Below, piece after piece: positions 1 to 9,749 of a stretch of 64,000 nt of DNA (position 1 is its first letter; the number at the start of each line of letters is the position of its first letter). The notes beneath the pieces are model-generated. The model was not told where the DNA came from and ran no database searches. It worked only from the letters and a program-made list of their open reading frames with translations. Source of the DNA: Frigoribacterium sp. SL97 (GTDB lineage Bacteria > Actinomycetota > Actinomycetes > Actinomycetales > Microbacteriaceae); the NCBI RefSeq assembly GCF_026625765.1, contig NZ_CP113062.1, positions 2,976,001-3,040,000 of the forward strand, read 5' to 3'. The translations under genes were made by a program, and so were the position numbers.

Positions 1-410
1 ACGAGCTCTCGGTGGTGACGGGCGACCTCAACGTGGGCCACCGCGAACTCGACATCAAGAACTGGAAGGGCAACGTCAAGCGAGCCGGCTTCCTCCCGCG
101 CGAACGGTCGTACTTCGACCGGTTCCTGGGGCCCGCGGGCGAGCAGGTCGTGACCGTCGACGGCACCGGCGGAGAAGGCCTCGGGTGGGTCGACGTGGGT
201 CGACGCTTCGCCGGCGAGGTCGAGGGGCCCTATTCGTGGTGGTCCTGGCGAGGTCAGGCCTTCGACAACGACGCCGGTTGGCGCATCGACTACCAGCTGG
301 CCACCCCGGCGCTGGCCGAGACCGTCGAGCACTACGTGGTCGACCGGGCGGCCGCCTACGACCAGCGCTGGTCGGACCACGCCCCGGTCGTCGTCGACTA
401 CCGGCTCTGA
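1..410 (+). CDS. xth: Exodeoxyribonuclease III, C-terminal part (5' end outside window)
   Basis: Only the last 135 or so codons are present and the reading frame is open to the window edge, so the start lies upstream. The protein belongs to the endonuclease/exonuclease/phosphatase fold of Xth/APE AP endonucleases, which cut 5' to abasic sites and trim 3' blocks in base excision repair. Visible family motifs are GDLNVGHRELD (the metal and substrate-binding Asp/Asn loop) and the terminal SDHAPVVVDY, whose Asp-His is the catalytic pair. The segment WRIDYQLATPAL between them is the usual core strand. The stop is followed after 48 bases by trpS on the same strand, a common neighbour pair in actinobacteria. 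Function is secure at family level. Confidence 0.9.
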   Translation, partial: ELSVVTGDLNVGHRELDIKNWKGNVKRAGFLPRERSYFDRFLGPAGEQVVTVDGTGGEGLGWVDVGRRFAGEVEGPYSWWSWRGQAFDNDAGWRIDYQLATPALAETVEHYVVDRAAAYDQRWSDHAPVVVDYRL

Positions 411-458
411 CCCGCGTCCCACCCCTTCTCTTCTCGCACCACCCCGACCGAGGACCTC

Positions 459-1464
459 ATGACCAAGCCCCGTCTCTTCTCCGGCATGCAGCCGTCCGCC
501 GACTCGCTCCACGTCGGCAACTACATCGGCGCCCTGCAGCAGTGGAAGTCGCTGCAGGCGACGCACGACGCCCTGTTCTGCGTCGTCGACCTGCACGCCA
601 TCACCGTCCCCCAAGACCCCGCCGCGTTGCGTGCGCAGATCCGCGGCACCGCCGCCCAGTACATCGCCGCGGGCATCGACCCGGCGGAGTCGACGCTGTT
701 CATCCAGTCGCACGTGCCGGCACACACGCAGTTGGCCTGGGTGCTCAACACCCTGACCGGCTTCGGCGAGGCCAGCCGCATGACGCAGTTCAAGGACAAG
801 GCGGCCAAGCAGGGGTCCGACGCGGCCTCGCTCGGCCTGTTCGCCTACCCGACCCTGATGGCCGCCGACATCCTGCTCTACCAGGCCGAGACGGTTCCCG
901 TCGGAGACGACCAGCGTCAGCACGTCGAGCTCACCCGCGACCTCGCCACCCGGTTCAACTCCCGTTTCGGCGAGACCTTCGTCGTGCCCGAGGCGGTGAT
1001 CCAGAAAGAATCCGCGCGCATCTACGACCTGCAGTCACCCGAGTCGAAGATGAGCAAGTCGGCGGCCACCGACTCCGGAGTCGTGTGGATGCTCGACGAA
1101 CCGGGCCGCACCGCCAAGAAGATCAAGTCGGCGGTCACCGACGCCGAGCGCGAGATCCGCTTCGACCGCGGGGCCAAAGCGGGGGTCTCCAACCTGCTCA
1201 CCATACCTGTCGTCGTTCTCGGGCGCCAGCGTGGCCGACCTCGAGGAGCGCTACGCGGGTCGCGGCTACGGCGACCTCAAGAAGGACGTGGCCGAGGTCG
1301 TCGTCGAGACCTTCGCGCCCGTCCGCGCCCGAGCCCTCGAACTCCTCGACGACCCGGCCGAGCTCGACCGCATCCTCGCCGTCAACGCCGATCGGGCGAA
1401 CGAGATCGCCCAGGCCACGATCGACACCGTGTACGACCGCATCGGCTTCGTCCGCAAGGCCTGA
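459..1464 (+). pseudogene. trpS: Tryptophanyl-tRNA synthetase, interrupted by a single-base insertion
   Basis: Class I aminoacyl-tRNA synthetase charging tRNA-Trp. The N-terminal 249 or so residues read from ATG 459 and carry the HIGH-type signature HVGN (near residue 20), the tryptophan-binding region with MTQFKDK, and KMSKS at residues 197-201. Near base 1205 the frame breaks: the expected NLLTI-LSSFSGASVADLEERY reads correctly only if one base is removed from the stretch catacct. The remainder, from VADLEERYAGRG to the end at 1464, is in the next frame. Joined, the product is 334 residues, the normal TrpS length. TrpS is normally essential and no second copy is in the window, so an assembly error is more likely than real decay. 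Without correction, translation runs on into the frame of the downstream acetyltransferase. Confidence 0.85.
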
Positions 1465-1466
1465 TC

Positions 1467-2171
1467 GTGCTGCCGTTCGTGCTCGCGTCGCCGACCCTCG
1501 AGTTACGGGTGCCGAGCGCGGCCGACGTGCCGGCCATCGTCGACGCCTGCCGCGACGAGACCCTGCAGCGCTTCACCACGGTGCCCGTGCCGTACGGACG
1601 GTCCGACGCCGAGTTCTTCCTGCGACGCATCGTGGACGACGGGTGGGCGACGGGACGCGAGTTCACCTGGGGGCTGCGCCGCTCGGGTTCGGGTCTGCTC
1701 GAGGGCGTGGTCAGCGTTCGGCTCCGGTCGTCCGACGTCGGCTTCTGGACGGCCCCCGCCTCGCGGGGTCAGGGGATGATGACCGAGGCGCTCGGCCTGG
1801 TGGCCGACTGGGCGTTCGGCGCCGGAGGGCTCCGAGAACTCTTCTGGGAGGGCTACGTGGGCAACGACGCCTCCGCGGCCGTCGCCCGCCGGACGGGGTT
1901 CACCTACCAGGGCGTCGGTCCGGGGCTCCACCCGGACCGTGACGGAGGCCACCCCCTCTGCTGGAAGGCCCGCCTACGACCGGGCGACGCTCGGTCGGCG
2001 CGAGCCGGTTGGCCCGACCTGGGGCGCCCCGGGGTCCGTCCCGGCGGCTCGGCGGAATACCCCGTGGCCGACGGCGTTGACTCCCTCACCGATGCCGTCG
2101 ACGGCGTCGCCCGCCCGTCCCCCACCGCGCACGCCCCGGCGCGCGACCGTTCCGTCCCGGAGGCACAGTGA
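1467..2171 (+). CDS. GNAT family N-acetyltransferase (RimJ/RimL-like)
   Basis: A 234-residue protein starting at GTG 1467, two bases after the trpS stop. It has the GNAT layout: an N-terminal strand (LELRVPSAADV), a central helix region, the acetyl-CoA pyrophosphate loop ASRGQGMMTEAL and the C-terminal YVGNDASAAVARRTGF segment typical of the RimJ/RimL subgroup, which acetylates protein N-termini, small amines or antibiotics. The substrate is not predictable. The last 60 residues are low-complexity and Pro/Arg/Ala-rich beyond the domain. Its stop overlaps the ribD start (GTGA at 2168-2171), so translation of the two is probably coupled, although no known riboflavin step needs this enzyme. The frame is the same as that of the broken trpS upstream. 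Confidence 0.75.
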   Translation: MLPFVLASPTLELRVPSAADVPAIVDACRDETLQRFTTVPVPYGRSDAEFFLRRIVDDGWATGREFTWGLRRSGSGLLEGVVSVRLRSSDVGFWTAPASRGQGMMTEALGLVADWAFGAGGLRELFWEGYVGNDASAAVARRTGFTYQGVGPGLHPDRDGGHPLCWKARLRPGDARSARAGWPDLGRPGVRPGGSAEYPVADGVDSLTDAVDGVARPSPTAHAPARDRSVPEAQ

Positions 2172-3211
2172 GCATCGATCCGATCGACCACGACGTCCTC
2201 GAACGCGCCATGCGCCGGGCCGTCACGCTCGCGCGACGTGGGCCGGCCCGCGGCGTCAACCCCCAGGTCGGTTGCGTCCTCCTGCGTCCCGACGGCAGCG
2301 TCGCGGCCGAGGGATGGCACCGGGGCGCCGGCACGCCACACGCCGAGGTCGACGCCCTCTCGCACCTCTCCCCCGGCGAGGCGCGGGGTCTGACCGCCGT
2401 CGTCACGCTCGAACCCTGCGACCACGTGGGCCGCACCGGTCCGTGCAGCGTCGCCTTGATCGAGGCGGGCGTCTCCCGCGTCGTCCACGCCGTCGCCGAC
2501 CCCGGCGCGTCCTCCGGAGGCGGGGCCGAGCGGCTGCGCCGCGCCGGCGTCGAGGTGGTCGACGGCGTGCTCACCGACGAGGCCACCGAGATGGCTCGCC
2601 GCTGGTTGGTGACGGCCCGGACGGGCCGACCGTTCGTGACGCTCAAGTGGGCGTCCAGCCTGGACGGTCGCACGGCGGCGTCCGACGGCAGCAGCCGCTG
2701 GATCACCGGAACGGCGTCACGGCAGCACGTTCACGAGCAGCGAGCGGCCCACGACGCGATCCTGGTGGGCACGGGCACCGTGTTGGCGGACGACCCCAGC
2801 CTGACCGCCCGCGGCGACGGCGGAGAACTGCTCCCCGACCAGCCCCTGCCCGTCGTCGTCGGCACGCGCACCGTGCCGGCCGACGCCGCCCTGCGTCGGC
2901 ACCCCCGCGACATCGTCGAGACGGGGACGCACGACCTCGAGGCCGTGCTCGACGACCTCGGCGCCCGCGGGGTCCGCAGCGTGTTCGTCGAGGGCGGACC
3001 GACCGTGGCCAGCGCGTTCGTCCGGCTCGGGCTCGTCGACGACTACGTCGTGTACCTCGCGCCCACGCTGCTCGGCGGCCCCCGGACGGCCCTCGACGAC
3101 CTCGGTGTGGACCACATCGACGGGCAACGACGACTGCGCGTCACCGATGCGCACCCCCTCGGCGACGACCTGGTGGTCGTCGCCCGCGACACCCCCAGGA
3201 GCCCCGCATGA
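2168..3211 (+). CDS. ribD: Bifunctional riboflavin deaminase/reductase RibD
   Basis: Catalyses two consecutive cytosolic steps of riboflavin synthesis: deamination of diaminohydroxyphosphoribosylaminopyrimidine and NADPH-dependent reduction of the ribosyl chain. The N-terminal CMP/dCMP-deaminase-like domain (about residues 8-150) has the zinc site HAE at 58-60 and PCDHVGRTGPC at 83-93. The C-terminal reductase domain (about 155-345) has VTLKWASSLDGRTA and the late EGGPTVASAF motif. The 347-residue length is normal. The GTG start overlaps the previous stop by four bases, and the stop overlaps the ribA ATG at 3208, giving a translationally coupled GNAT-ribD-ribA unit. No FMN riboswitch could be recognised upstream. 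Confidence 0.93.
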   Translation: MSIDPIDHDVLERAMRRAVTLARRGPARGVNPQVGCVLLRPDGSVAAEGWHRGAGTPHAEVDALSHLSPGEARGLTAVVTLEPCDHVGRTGPCSVALIEAGVSRVVHAVADPGASSGGGAERLRRAGVEVVDGVLTDEATEMARRWLVTARTGRPFVTLKWASSLDGRTAASDGSSRWITGTASRQHVHEQRAAHDAILVGTGTVLADDPSLTARGDGGELLPDQPLPVVVGTRTVPADAALRRHPRDIVETGTHDLEAVLDDLGARGVRSVFVEGGPTVASAFVRLGLVDDYVVYLAPTLLGGPRTALDDLGVDHIDGQRRLRVTDAHPLGDDLVVVARDTPRSPA

Positions 3212-3849
3212 CCACCACGCCCGCCGCATCGTCCCAGGTGTCGTTCGAGGTCGAGACCACGGTCCCCACCCGTCACGGCACGTTCCGCATGAGGGCCTAC
3301 CGCGACACCCTCACCGGCGCCGACCACGTGGCGATCATCGCGAGCGACCCGGCCGGCCTCCCCCCGGCGGACGGTGCCCTCGTGCGCGTCCACTCGGAGT
3401 GCCTCACCGGCGAGGCGTTCGGCTCCCTCAAGTGCGAGTGCGGCCCGCAGCTCGACGCCGCGCTCGACACCATCCGGGACCACGGCGGGGCCGTCGTCTA
3501 CCTGCGCGGACACGAGGGTCGGGGCATCGGCCTCGTCGACAAGCTCCGGGCCTACCGCCTGCAAGAGGACGGACTCGACACCCTGGACGCCAACCTCGCC
3601 CTGGGGCTGCCGGCGGACGCCCGGGACTACGGGGCGGCGGCCGACGTGCTGCGCGACCTCGGGCTCAGCCGCGTCAGGCTGCTGAGCAACAACCCCGAGA
3701 AGCGGCGTCAGCTCGGCGAGCACGGCATCGAGGTCACCGAACTGGTGCCCCTCGTCGTCGGCGTCGGTGCCTTCAACGAGGGCTACCTCGACACGAAGCG
3801 CGACCGCATGGGCCACGAGTTGCCCGGCCACCTCGGCTCCGACGACTGA
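3208..3849 (+). CDS. ribA: GTP cyclohydrolase II RibA (stand-alone)
   Basis: Converts GTP to the diaminopyrimidine precursor of riboflavin. The 213 residues cover only the cyclohydrolase II domain. Zinc ligands C65, C76 and C78 lie in ECLTGEAFGSLKCECG, and the loop RGHEGRGIGL follows, with the NNPEK motif near residue 165. Many actinobacteria carry this domain fused to RibB (DHBP synthase); here it is a separate short protein. ribD overlaps it by four bases. The rest of the pathway (ribB, ribE, ribH) is not in this window, so the operon holds only the two pyrimidine-branch enzymes. No terminator was obvious in the 218-base gap downstream. Confidence 0.93.
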   Translation: MTTTPAASSQVSFEVETTVPTRHGTFRMRAYRDTLTGADHVAIIASDPAGLPPADGALVRVHSECLTGEAFGSLKCECGPQLDAALDTIRDHGGAVVYLRGHEGRGIGLVDKLRAYRLQEDGLDTLDANLALGLPADARDYGAAADVLRDLGLSRVRLLSNNPEKRRQLGEHGIEVTELVPLVVGVGAFNEGYLDTKRDRMGHELPGHLGSDD

Positions 3850-4067
3850 GTCCGCGGCGGCCCCCGCTCCCGCGGCCCCGACGTGCGTCCCCACCGGGGT
3901 ACACGCCGGGGTACGATGGACGACGGCTGTCACGAGCGGCCACCGTCTCACCCGGCCGAGCGATCCGCAGATCCCTGCACCGCGCCTCCGTCCGACCCGT
4001 TGCGCCGCACCATGCGCCCGGTCGTCGACGTCCGCCGGGACCTCGACCCCTGCCTCGGAGTGCCCCC

Positions 4068-5414
4068 GTGTCTGCCCCCACCGTCGACCCGTCGACGTCG
4101 TCCGTCCCCGCCACCAACAAGCGTTCGCGCGTCATCGTCGCGAGCCTCATCGGCACCTCGATCGAGTTCTACGACTTCTACGTCTACGCGACCGCCGCGG
4201 TGCTCGTCTTCCCGACCATCTTCTTCGCCAACGACGACCCCGCCGTGGCCCGCCTCGCCTCGTTCGCGGTCTTCGGCGTCGCGTTCATCGCCCGGCCCGT
4301 CGGGTCGATCGTCTTCGGCCACTTCGGCGACCGCATCGGCCGCAAGGGCACCCTCGTGGCGTCGCTGCTGACGATGGGCATCGCCACGGTGCTGATCGGG
4401 TGCATCCCGGCGGGCACCACGCCCGGTTGGGCCGTCGCCGGCCCGGCCTGCCTCGTCGTGCTGCGCTTCTGCCAGGGCCTGGGCCTCGGCGGCGAGTGGA
4501 GCGGTGCCGCGTTGCTCGCGACGGAGAACGCGCCGGCGAACCGCCGCGCGATCTACGGCACGTTCCCCCAGCTGGGTGCGCCCATCGGCTTCATCATCGC
4601 CAACCTGCTCTTCGTGCTGCTGAACACGACCCTCACCGAGGAGCAGTTCATGGCCTGGGGATGGCGCCTGCCGTTCCTGGCGAGCGCGGTGCTGGTGATC
4701 ATCGGCCTCTACGTCCGGTTCAAGCTGATCGAGACGCCGGCGTTCCAGAAGGTCGTCGACTCGGGCAACGTCGCGACCCTTCCGCTCGCCCGCGTGTTCC
4801 GGTCGAGCTGGCGCCCCCTGCTGCTCGGCACGTTCATCATGCTGGCGACCTACACGCTCTTCTACCTGATGACGACGTTCACGCTGACCTTCGGGACGGC
4901 CGACGCCGCGGGCGACCCGGCCGGCCTGGGCATCCCCCGGACGCAGTTCCTCTGGATGCTGATCCTCGGCGTGGTGTTCTTCGGCGTCTTCACCCTCGTG
5001 TCGGGGCCCCTGGCCGAGAAGTACGGTCGCCGCGCGATGCTCATCTGCGTGACGGCCGGCATCCTCGTCTTCGGCTTCACGTTCGCCCCGCTGTTCGCCG
5101 CGGGGGCCCTCGGCGCGCAGGCGTTGCTCATCATCGGCTTCGTCCTGATGGGGCTGACCTTCGGACCGATGGGGGCCGTGCTGCCCGAGCTGTTCCCCAC
5201 GAGCGTGCGCTACACCGGTTCGGCGATCAGCTACAACGTCGCGAGCATCCTCGGTGCCGCCGTGGCCCCGTTCATCGCCGTCGCGCTCTGGACGGCCGCG
5301 GGCGGCAGCACCTGGCTCGTGGGTCTCTACCTGTCCTCGATGGCGGTGTTGACCCTGATCGCGCTCGTGCTCAGCCGTGAGACCCGCGACGTCGACTACG
5401 ACACGGCCGGCTGA
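4068..5414 (+). CDS. MHS-family MFS transporter (metabolite:H+ symporter)
   Basis: A 448-residue integral membrane protein with about 12 hydrophobic helices. The N-terminus VIVASLIGTSIEFYDFYVYA is characteristic of the metabolite:H+ symporter subfamily (ShiA, ProP, KgtP relatives). It is followed by the MFS loop GHFGDRIGRKGTLV between TM2 and TM3, GLGLGGEWSGAALLATENAP in TM4-5, and the second-half loop EKYGRRAML. Substrates in this family include shikimate, dicarboxylates, proline and betaine; which one applies cannot be told. GTG 4068 is chosen as start because it gives a short polar N-terminus before TM1 as in the family. A strong hairpin lies 24 bases after the stop. The gene appears monocistronic. 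Confidence 0.88.
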   Translation: MSAPTVDPSTSSVPATNKRSRVIVASLIGTSIEFYDFYVYATAAVLVFPTIFFANDDPAVARLASFAVFGVAFIARPVGSIVFGHFGDRIGRKGTLVASLLTMGIATVLIGCIPAGTTPGWAVAGPACLVVLRFCQGLGLGGEWSGAALLATENAPANRRAIYGTFPQLGAPIGFIIANLLFVLLNTTLTEEQFMAWGWRLPFLASAVLVIIGLYVRFKLIETPAFQKVVDSGNVATLPLARVFRSSWRPLLLGTFIMLATYTLFYLMTTFTLTFGTADAAGDPAGLGIPRTQFLWMLILGVVFFGVFTLVSGPLAEKYGRRAMLICVTAGILVFGFTFAPLFAAGALGAQALLIIGFVLMGLTFGPMGAVLPELFPTSVRYTGSAISYNVASILGAAVAPFIAVALWTAAGGSTWLVGLYLSSMAVLTLIALVLSRETRDVDYDTAG

Positions 5415-5437
5415 CCGGACGCGACGTGCCCTGCCGG

Positions 5438-5472
5438 CCGGCCCGCGCCTCCTGACCGGAGGCGCGGGCCGG
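5438..5472 (+). terminator. Hairpin terminator after the MFS gene
   Basis: A perfect 15-bp stem (5438-5452 with 5458-5472) closes a 5-base loop. There is no long U-run, as is usual in high-GC actinobacteria. Each arm contains one copy of the 9-mer GGAGGCGCG or its complement. Confidence 0.7.
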
Positions 5473-5587
5473 TCTCGTGACGCAGGTGGATGTCACCGGG
5501 ACGAAGTACGGTCGTAGTCGGCGGAGGCACCGCCCGCGACACCGACCGCCGCACCCGCGACGCCGGTCACCTGGCACGAGAGGCATC

Positions 5588-7537
<1,950 letters not shown>

Positions 7538-7592
7538 GGCCGGGCTCCGCGCGCGACGGGGCGCGGCCACGACACCGTGCGACGATGGCCCG

Positions 7593-8627
7593 ATGAGCGA
7601 TGTCGCCCCCGCGGTCCTGACCCACGTCGAGCGCGGGGTCGGTGTCGTCACCCTCAACCGCCCGGAGAAGATCAACGCGGTGACGCTCGAGATGCTCGGG
7701 CTCGTCGAGCAGGCGCTCGACGCCTGGGAGGACGATTCGCGGGTCTCGGCGGTGCTGTTGCGGGGCGCCGGGCCACGGGGGTTCTGTGCCGGGGGCGACA
7801 TCGCGTGGATCCACGCCGCCGCCACGACGGACCCTCGGCGCAGCGTGGACATGTGGCGGCGCGAGTACCGTGGCACGCTGCGTCTGTCGCGCTGGTCGAA
7901 GCCGATCGTGTCGCTGCTCGACGGCATCGCGATGGGTGCCGGCATCGGACTCGGCGGTCACGTCACGCTCCGCATCGTCACCGAACGCAGCTCGGTGGGC
8001 ATGCCGGAGACCCGCATCGGGCTGACACCCGACGCGGGCGGGAGCTTCTTGCTGTCGCGAGCCCCGGGCGAGCTCGGTACCCACCTCGCCCTGACGGGCC
8101 GCGCGATGACGGCTGCCGATGCCCTGCACACGGGCTTCGCCGACCTGTTCGTCCCGTCCTCCGAGCTGACTCGAGTCCTGCCGGCACTGGCCGAGGGCGG
8201 CCCCGACGCCGTGCGGGCGCTGGGCACGACGGCGGGGCCGTCCGAGCTCGCGGATGCCGCCGGGTGGATCGATCGCGCCTATCGCGGCGACGACGCCGGG
8301 ACGATCGTGTCCCGCCTGCACGAGCTCGCCGAGGAAGGTCTCGCCGACGCCGGAGCCGTGGTCGACGACCTCGTGGCGGCGTCGCCCACGTCGGTGGTCC
8401 TGACCCTCGAAGCCCAGAGGCGGGCGGCCCGACTGCCCGACCTCGAGGCCGTGCTGGGGCAGGAACTCGGCATCGTCACCTCGCTCGCCGCGTCGCCGGA
8501 TCTCGTCGAGGGCATCCGGGCTCGCGTGATCGACAAGGACCGCCGGCCCCGGTGGTCACCGTCGACCCTCGCCGAGGTCGACGTCGAGGCGACGCTCGCG
8601 ACGGTCGACTGGTCCACGCGGCTCTGA
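7593..8627 (+). CDS. Enoyl-CoA hydratase/isomerase family, 3-hydroxyisobutyryl-CoA hydrolase-like
   Basis: A 344-residue crotonase-fold protein. The length and the signature GFCAGGDIAWIHAA (oxyanion-hole GGD) match the 3-hydroxyisobutyryl-CoA hydrolase group of valine catabolism rather than the 260-residue classical enoyl-CoA hydratases. The second oxyanion segment is MGAGIGLGGHVTLRIVTE, followed by MPETRIGLTPDAGGSF, where the Glu of PET and the Asp of PDAGG are the family's catalytic positions. A C-terminal extension with LEAQRRAA and RPRWSPSTL is also typical. No other valine catabolic gene is nearby, so the exact acyl-CoA is an inference. The start ATG 7593 is taken from the conserved THVERGVGVVTLNRPEKINA beginning. 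Confidence 0.82.
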   Translation: MSDVAPAVLTHVERGVGVVTLNRPEKINAVTLEMLGLVEQALDAWEDDSRVSAVLLRGAGPRGFCAGGDIAWIHAAATTDPRRSVDMWRREYRGTLRLSRWSKPIVSLLDGIAMGAGIGLGGHVTLRIVTERSSVGMPETRIGLTPDAGGSFLLSRAPGELGTHLALTGRAMTAADALHTGFADLFVPSSELTRVLPALAEGGPDAVRALGTTAGPSELADAAGWIDRAYRGDDAGTIVSRLHELAEEGLADAGAVVDDLVAASPTSVVLTLEAQRRAARLPDLEAVLGQELGIVTSLAASPDLVEGIRARVIDKDRRPRWSPSTLAEVDVEATLATVDWSTRL

Positions 8628-8696
8628 CCGGGTCGAGTCGACTGCCGCCCCGCTCGCCGCCGACGGGCTGCTCGCCGTTCGCCGCGAGCCACCGGC

Positions 8697-9749
8697 TCAG
8701 AGGCGGACCACGCGTCCCTCCCCCGCGGAACGGCGGGCGGCCTCGATGACCTCGAGTGCCCGGACCGCGTCCCAGGGGTCGACCGGGAGGTCGCCGTCGC
8801 CTCGGAGCGCCCGGGCCAGTCGGGAGTAGAACTCGGGATAGCGCCCCGGATCGGTCGACTCGTCGCGACGCGTGCCGCCCGTGACGACGACACCACGACG
8901 ATCGCCCGCGTCGACCCCGTAGGTGGGATCGACCGGCGGCAGTCCGGACGACAGCTGGGCCTCTTGCGGGTCGAGGCCGTGCACCTCGTACGCGCCGGCC
9001 GACCCCAGCACCCGGAACCTCGGCCCGGGGAGGGCTGCGACGTGGCTCATCGTGAGCCGCGACCGTCGACCCCCGTCGTGCTCGAGCGACAGATGCACGT
9101 CGTCGTCGGCCGAGCCGGTGGGGCGGCGGGTCGCGATCTCGGCATGGACGGACCGGACCGGCCCCAGGAAGCGCATGACCTGGTCGACGAGGTGCGGGCC
9201 CAGGTCGAACAGGATGCCGCCACCGTCGGCGGGTGTGGCCCGACGTTTCCAGCCGACGCGGTTCTCGAGCTTCCACGGCTCGAAACGCGACTCGACCGTG
9301 TGCACGTCGCCCAGCTCACCCGACCCCGCGAGACGCGTCGCCGTCAGGAAGTCGCCGTCCCACCGCCGGTTCTGGTAGACCGTCAGCGGCCGCCCCAGCG
9401 ACTCGGCGAGCCCGACGAGCCCGCGGGCGTCGTCGGCCGAGGTCGCCAGCGGCTTGTCGACCACCACGGCGGCCCCGGCTCGCAGGGCACGCACCGCGGT
9501 CTCGACGTGGGTGTCGTTCGGGGTGGCCACGACGACCAGGTCGAGTTCACGACGCCAGAGCTCGTCGACGTCTGCGACGACCTCGGTACCGGGATGCGCC
9601 GCGACGGCCTGCCCCGCACGGTCGGGGTCGCGCGTGACGACGGCATCGACCTGCCAGGCCGGGTCCGCCGCCAGGAGCGCGCCGTGGAACACCCGTCCTG
9701 CGAGCCCGTAGCCCACGATGCCGACGCGCAGCGGCTCGAGGGCGCTCAT
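8697..9749 (-). CDS. Gfo/Idh/MocA family oxidoreductase
   Basis: A 350-residue NAD(P)-dependent dehydrogenase. The N-terminal Rossmann fold shows VGIVGYGLAGRVFH and the VVVATPNDTHVE strand-turn; the family EKP motif appears as DKPLA. The C-terminal alpha/beta domain has the substrate-side segment GGILFDLGPHLVDQ with its conserved His. Members act on sugars, inositols or related polyols, and the closest type by eye is the GlcNAc/myo-inositol-like Gfo/Idh enzymes. Its ATG overlaps the stop of the aldehyde dehydrogenase gene (ATGA at 9746-9749), so it is the last gene of a three-gene operon with pncA and gabD. The physiological link between the three is not clear. Confidence 0.85.
   Translation of the reverse strand: MSALEPLRVGIVGYGLAGRVFHGALLAADPAWQVDAVVTRDPDRAGQAVAAHPGTEVVADVDELWRRELDLVVVATPNDTHVETAVRALRAGAAVVVDKPLATSADDARGLVGLAESLGRPLTVYQNRRWDGDFLTATRLAGSGELGDVHTVESRFEPWKLENRVGWKRRATPADGGGILFDLGPHLVDQVMRFLGPVRSVHAEIATRRPTGSADDDVHLSLEHDGGRRSRLTMSHVAALPGPRFRVLGSAGAYEVHGLDPQEAQLSSGLPPVDPTYGVDAGDRRGVVVTGGTRRDESTDPGRYPEFYSRLARALRGDGDLPVDPWDAVRALEVIEAARRSAGEGRVVRL

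Noticed and set aside
1900..2170. FMN riboswitch ahead of ribD
   Set aside because: The upstream region is coding sequence of the GNAT gene and lacks recognisable RFN elements.
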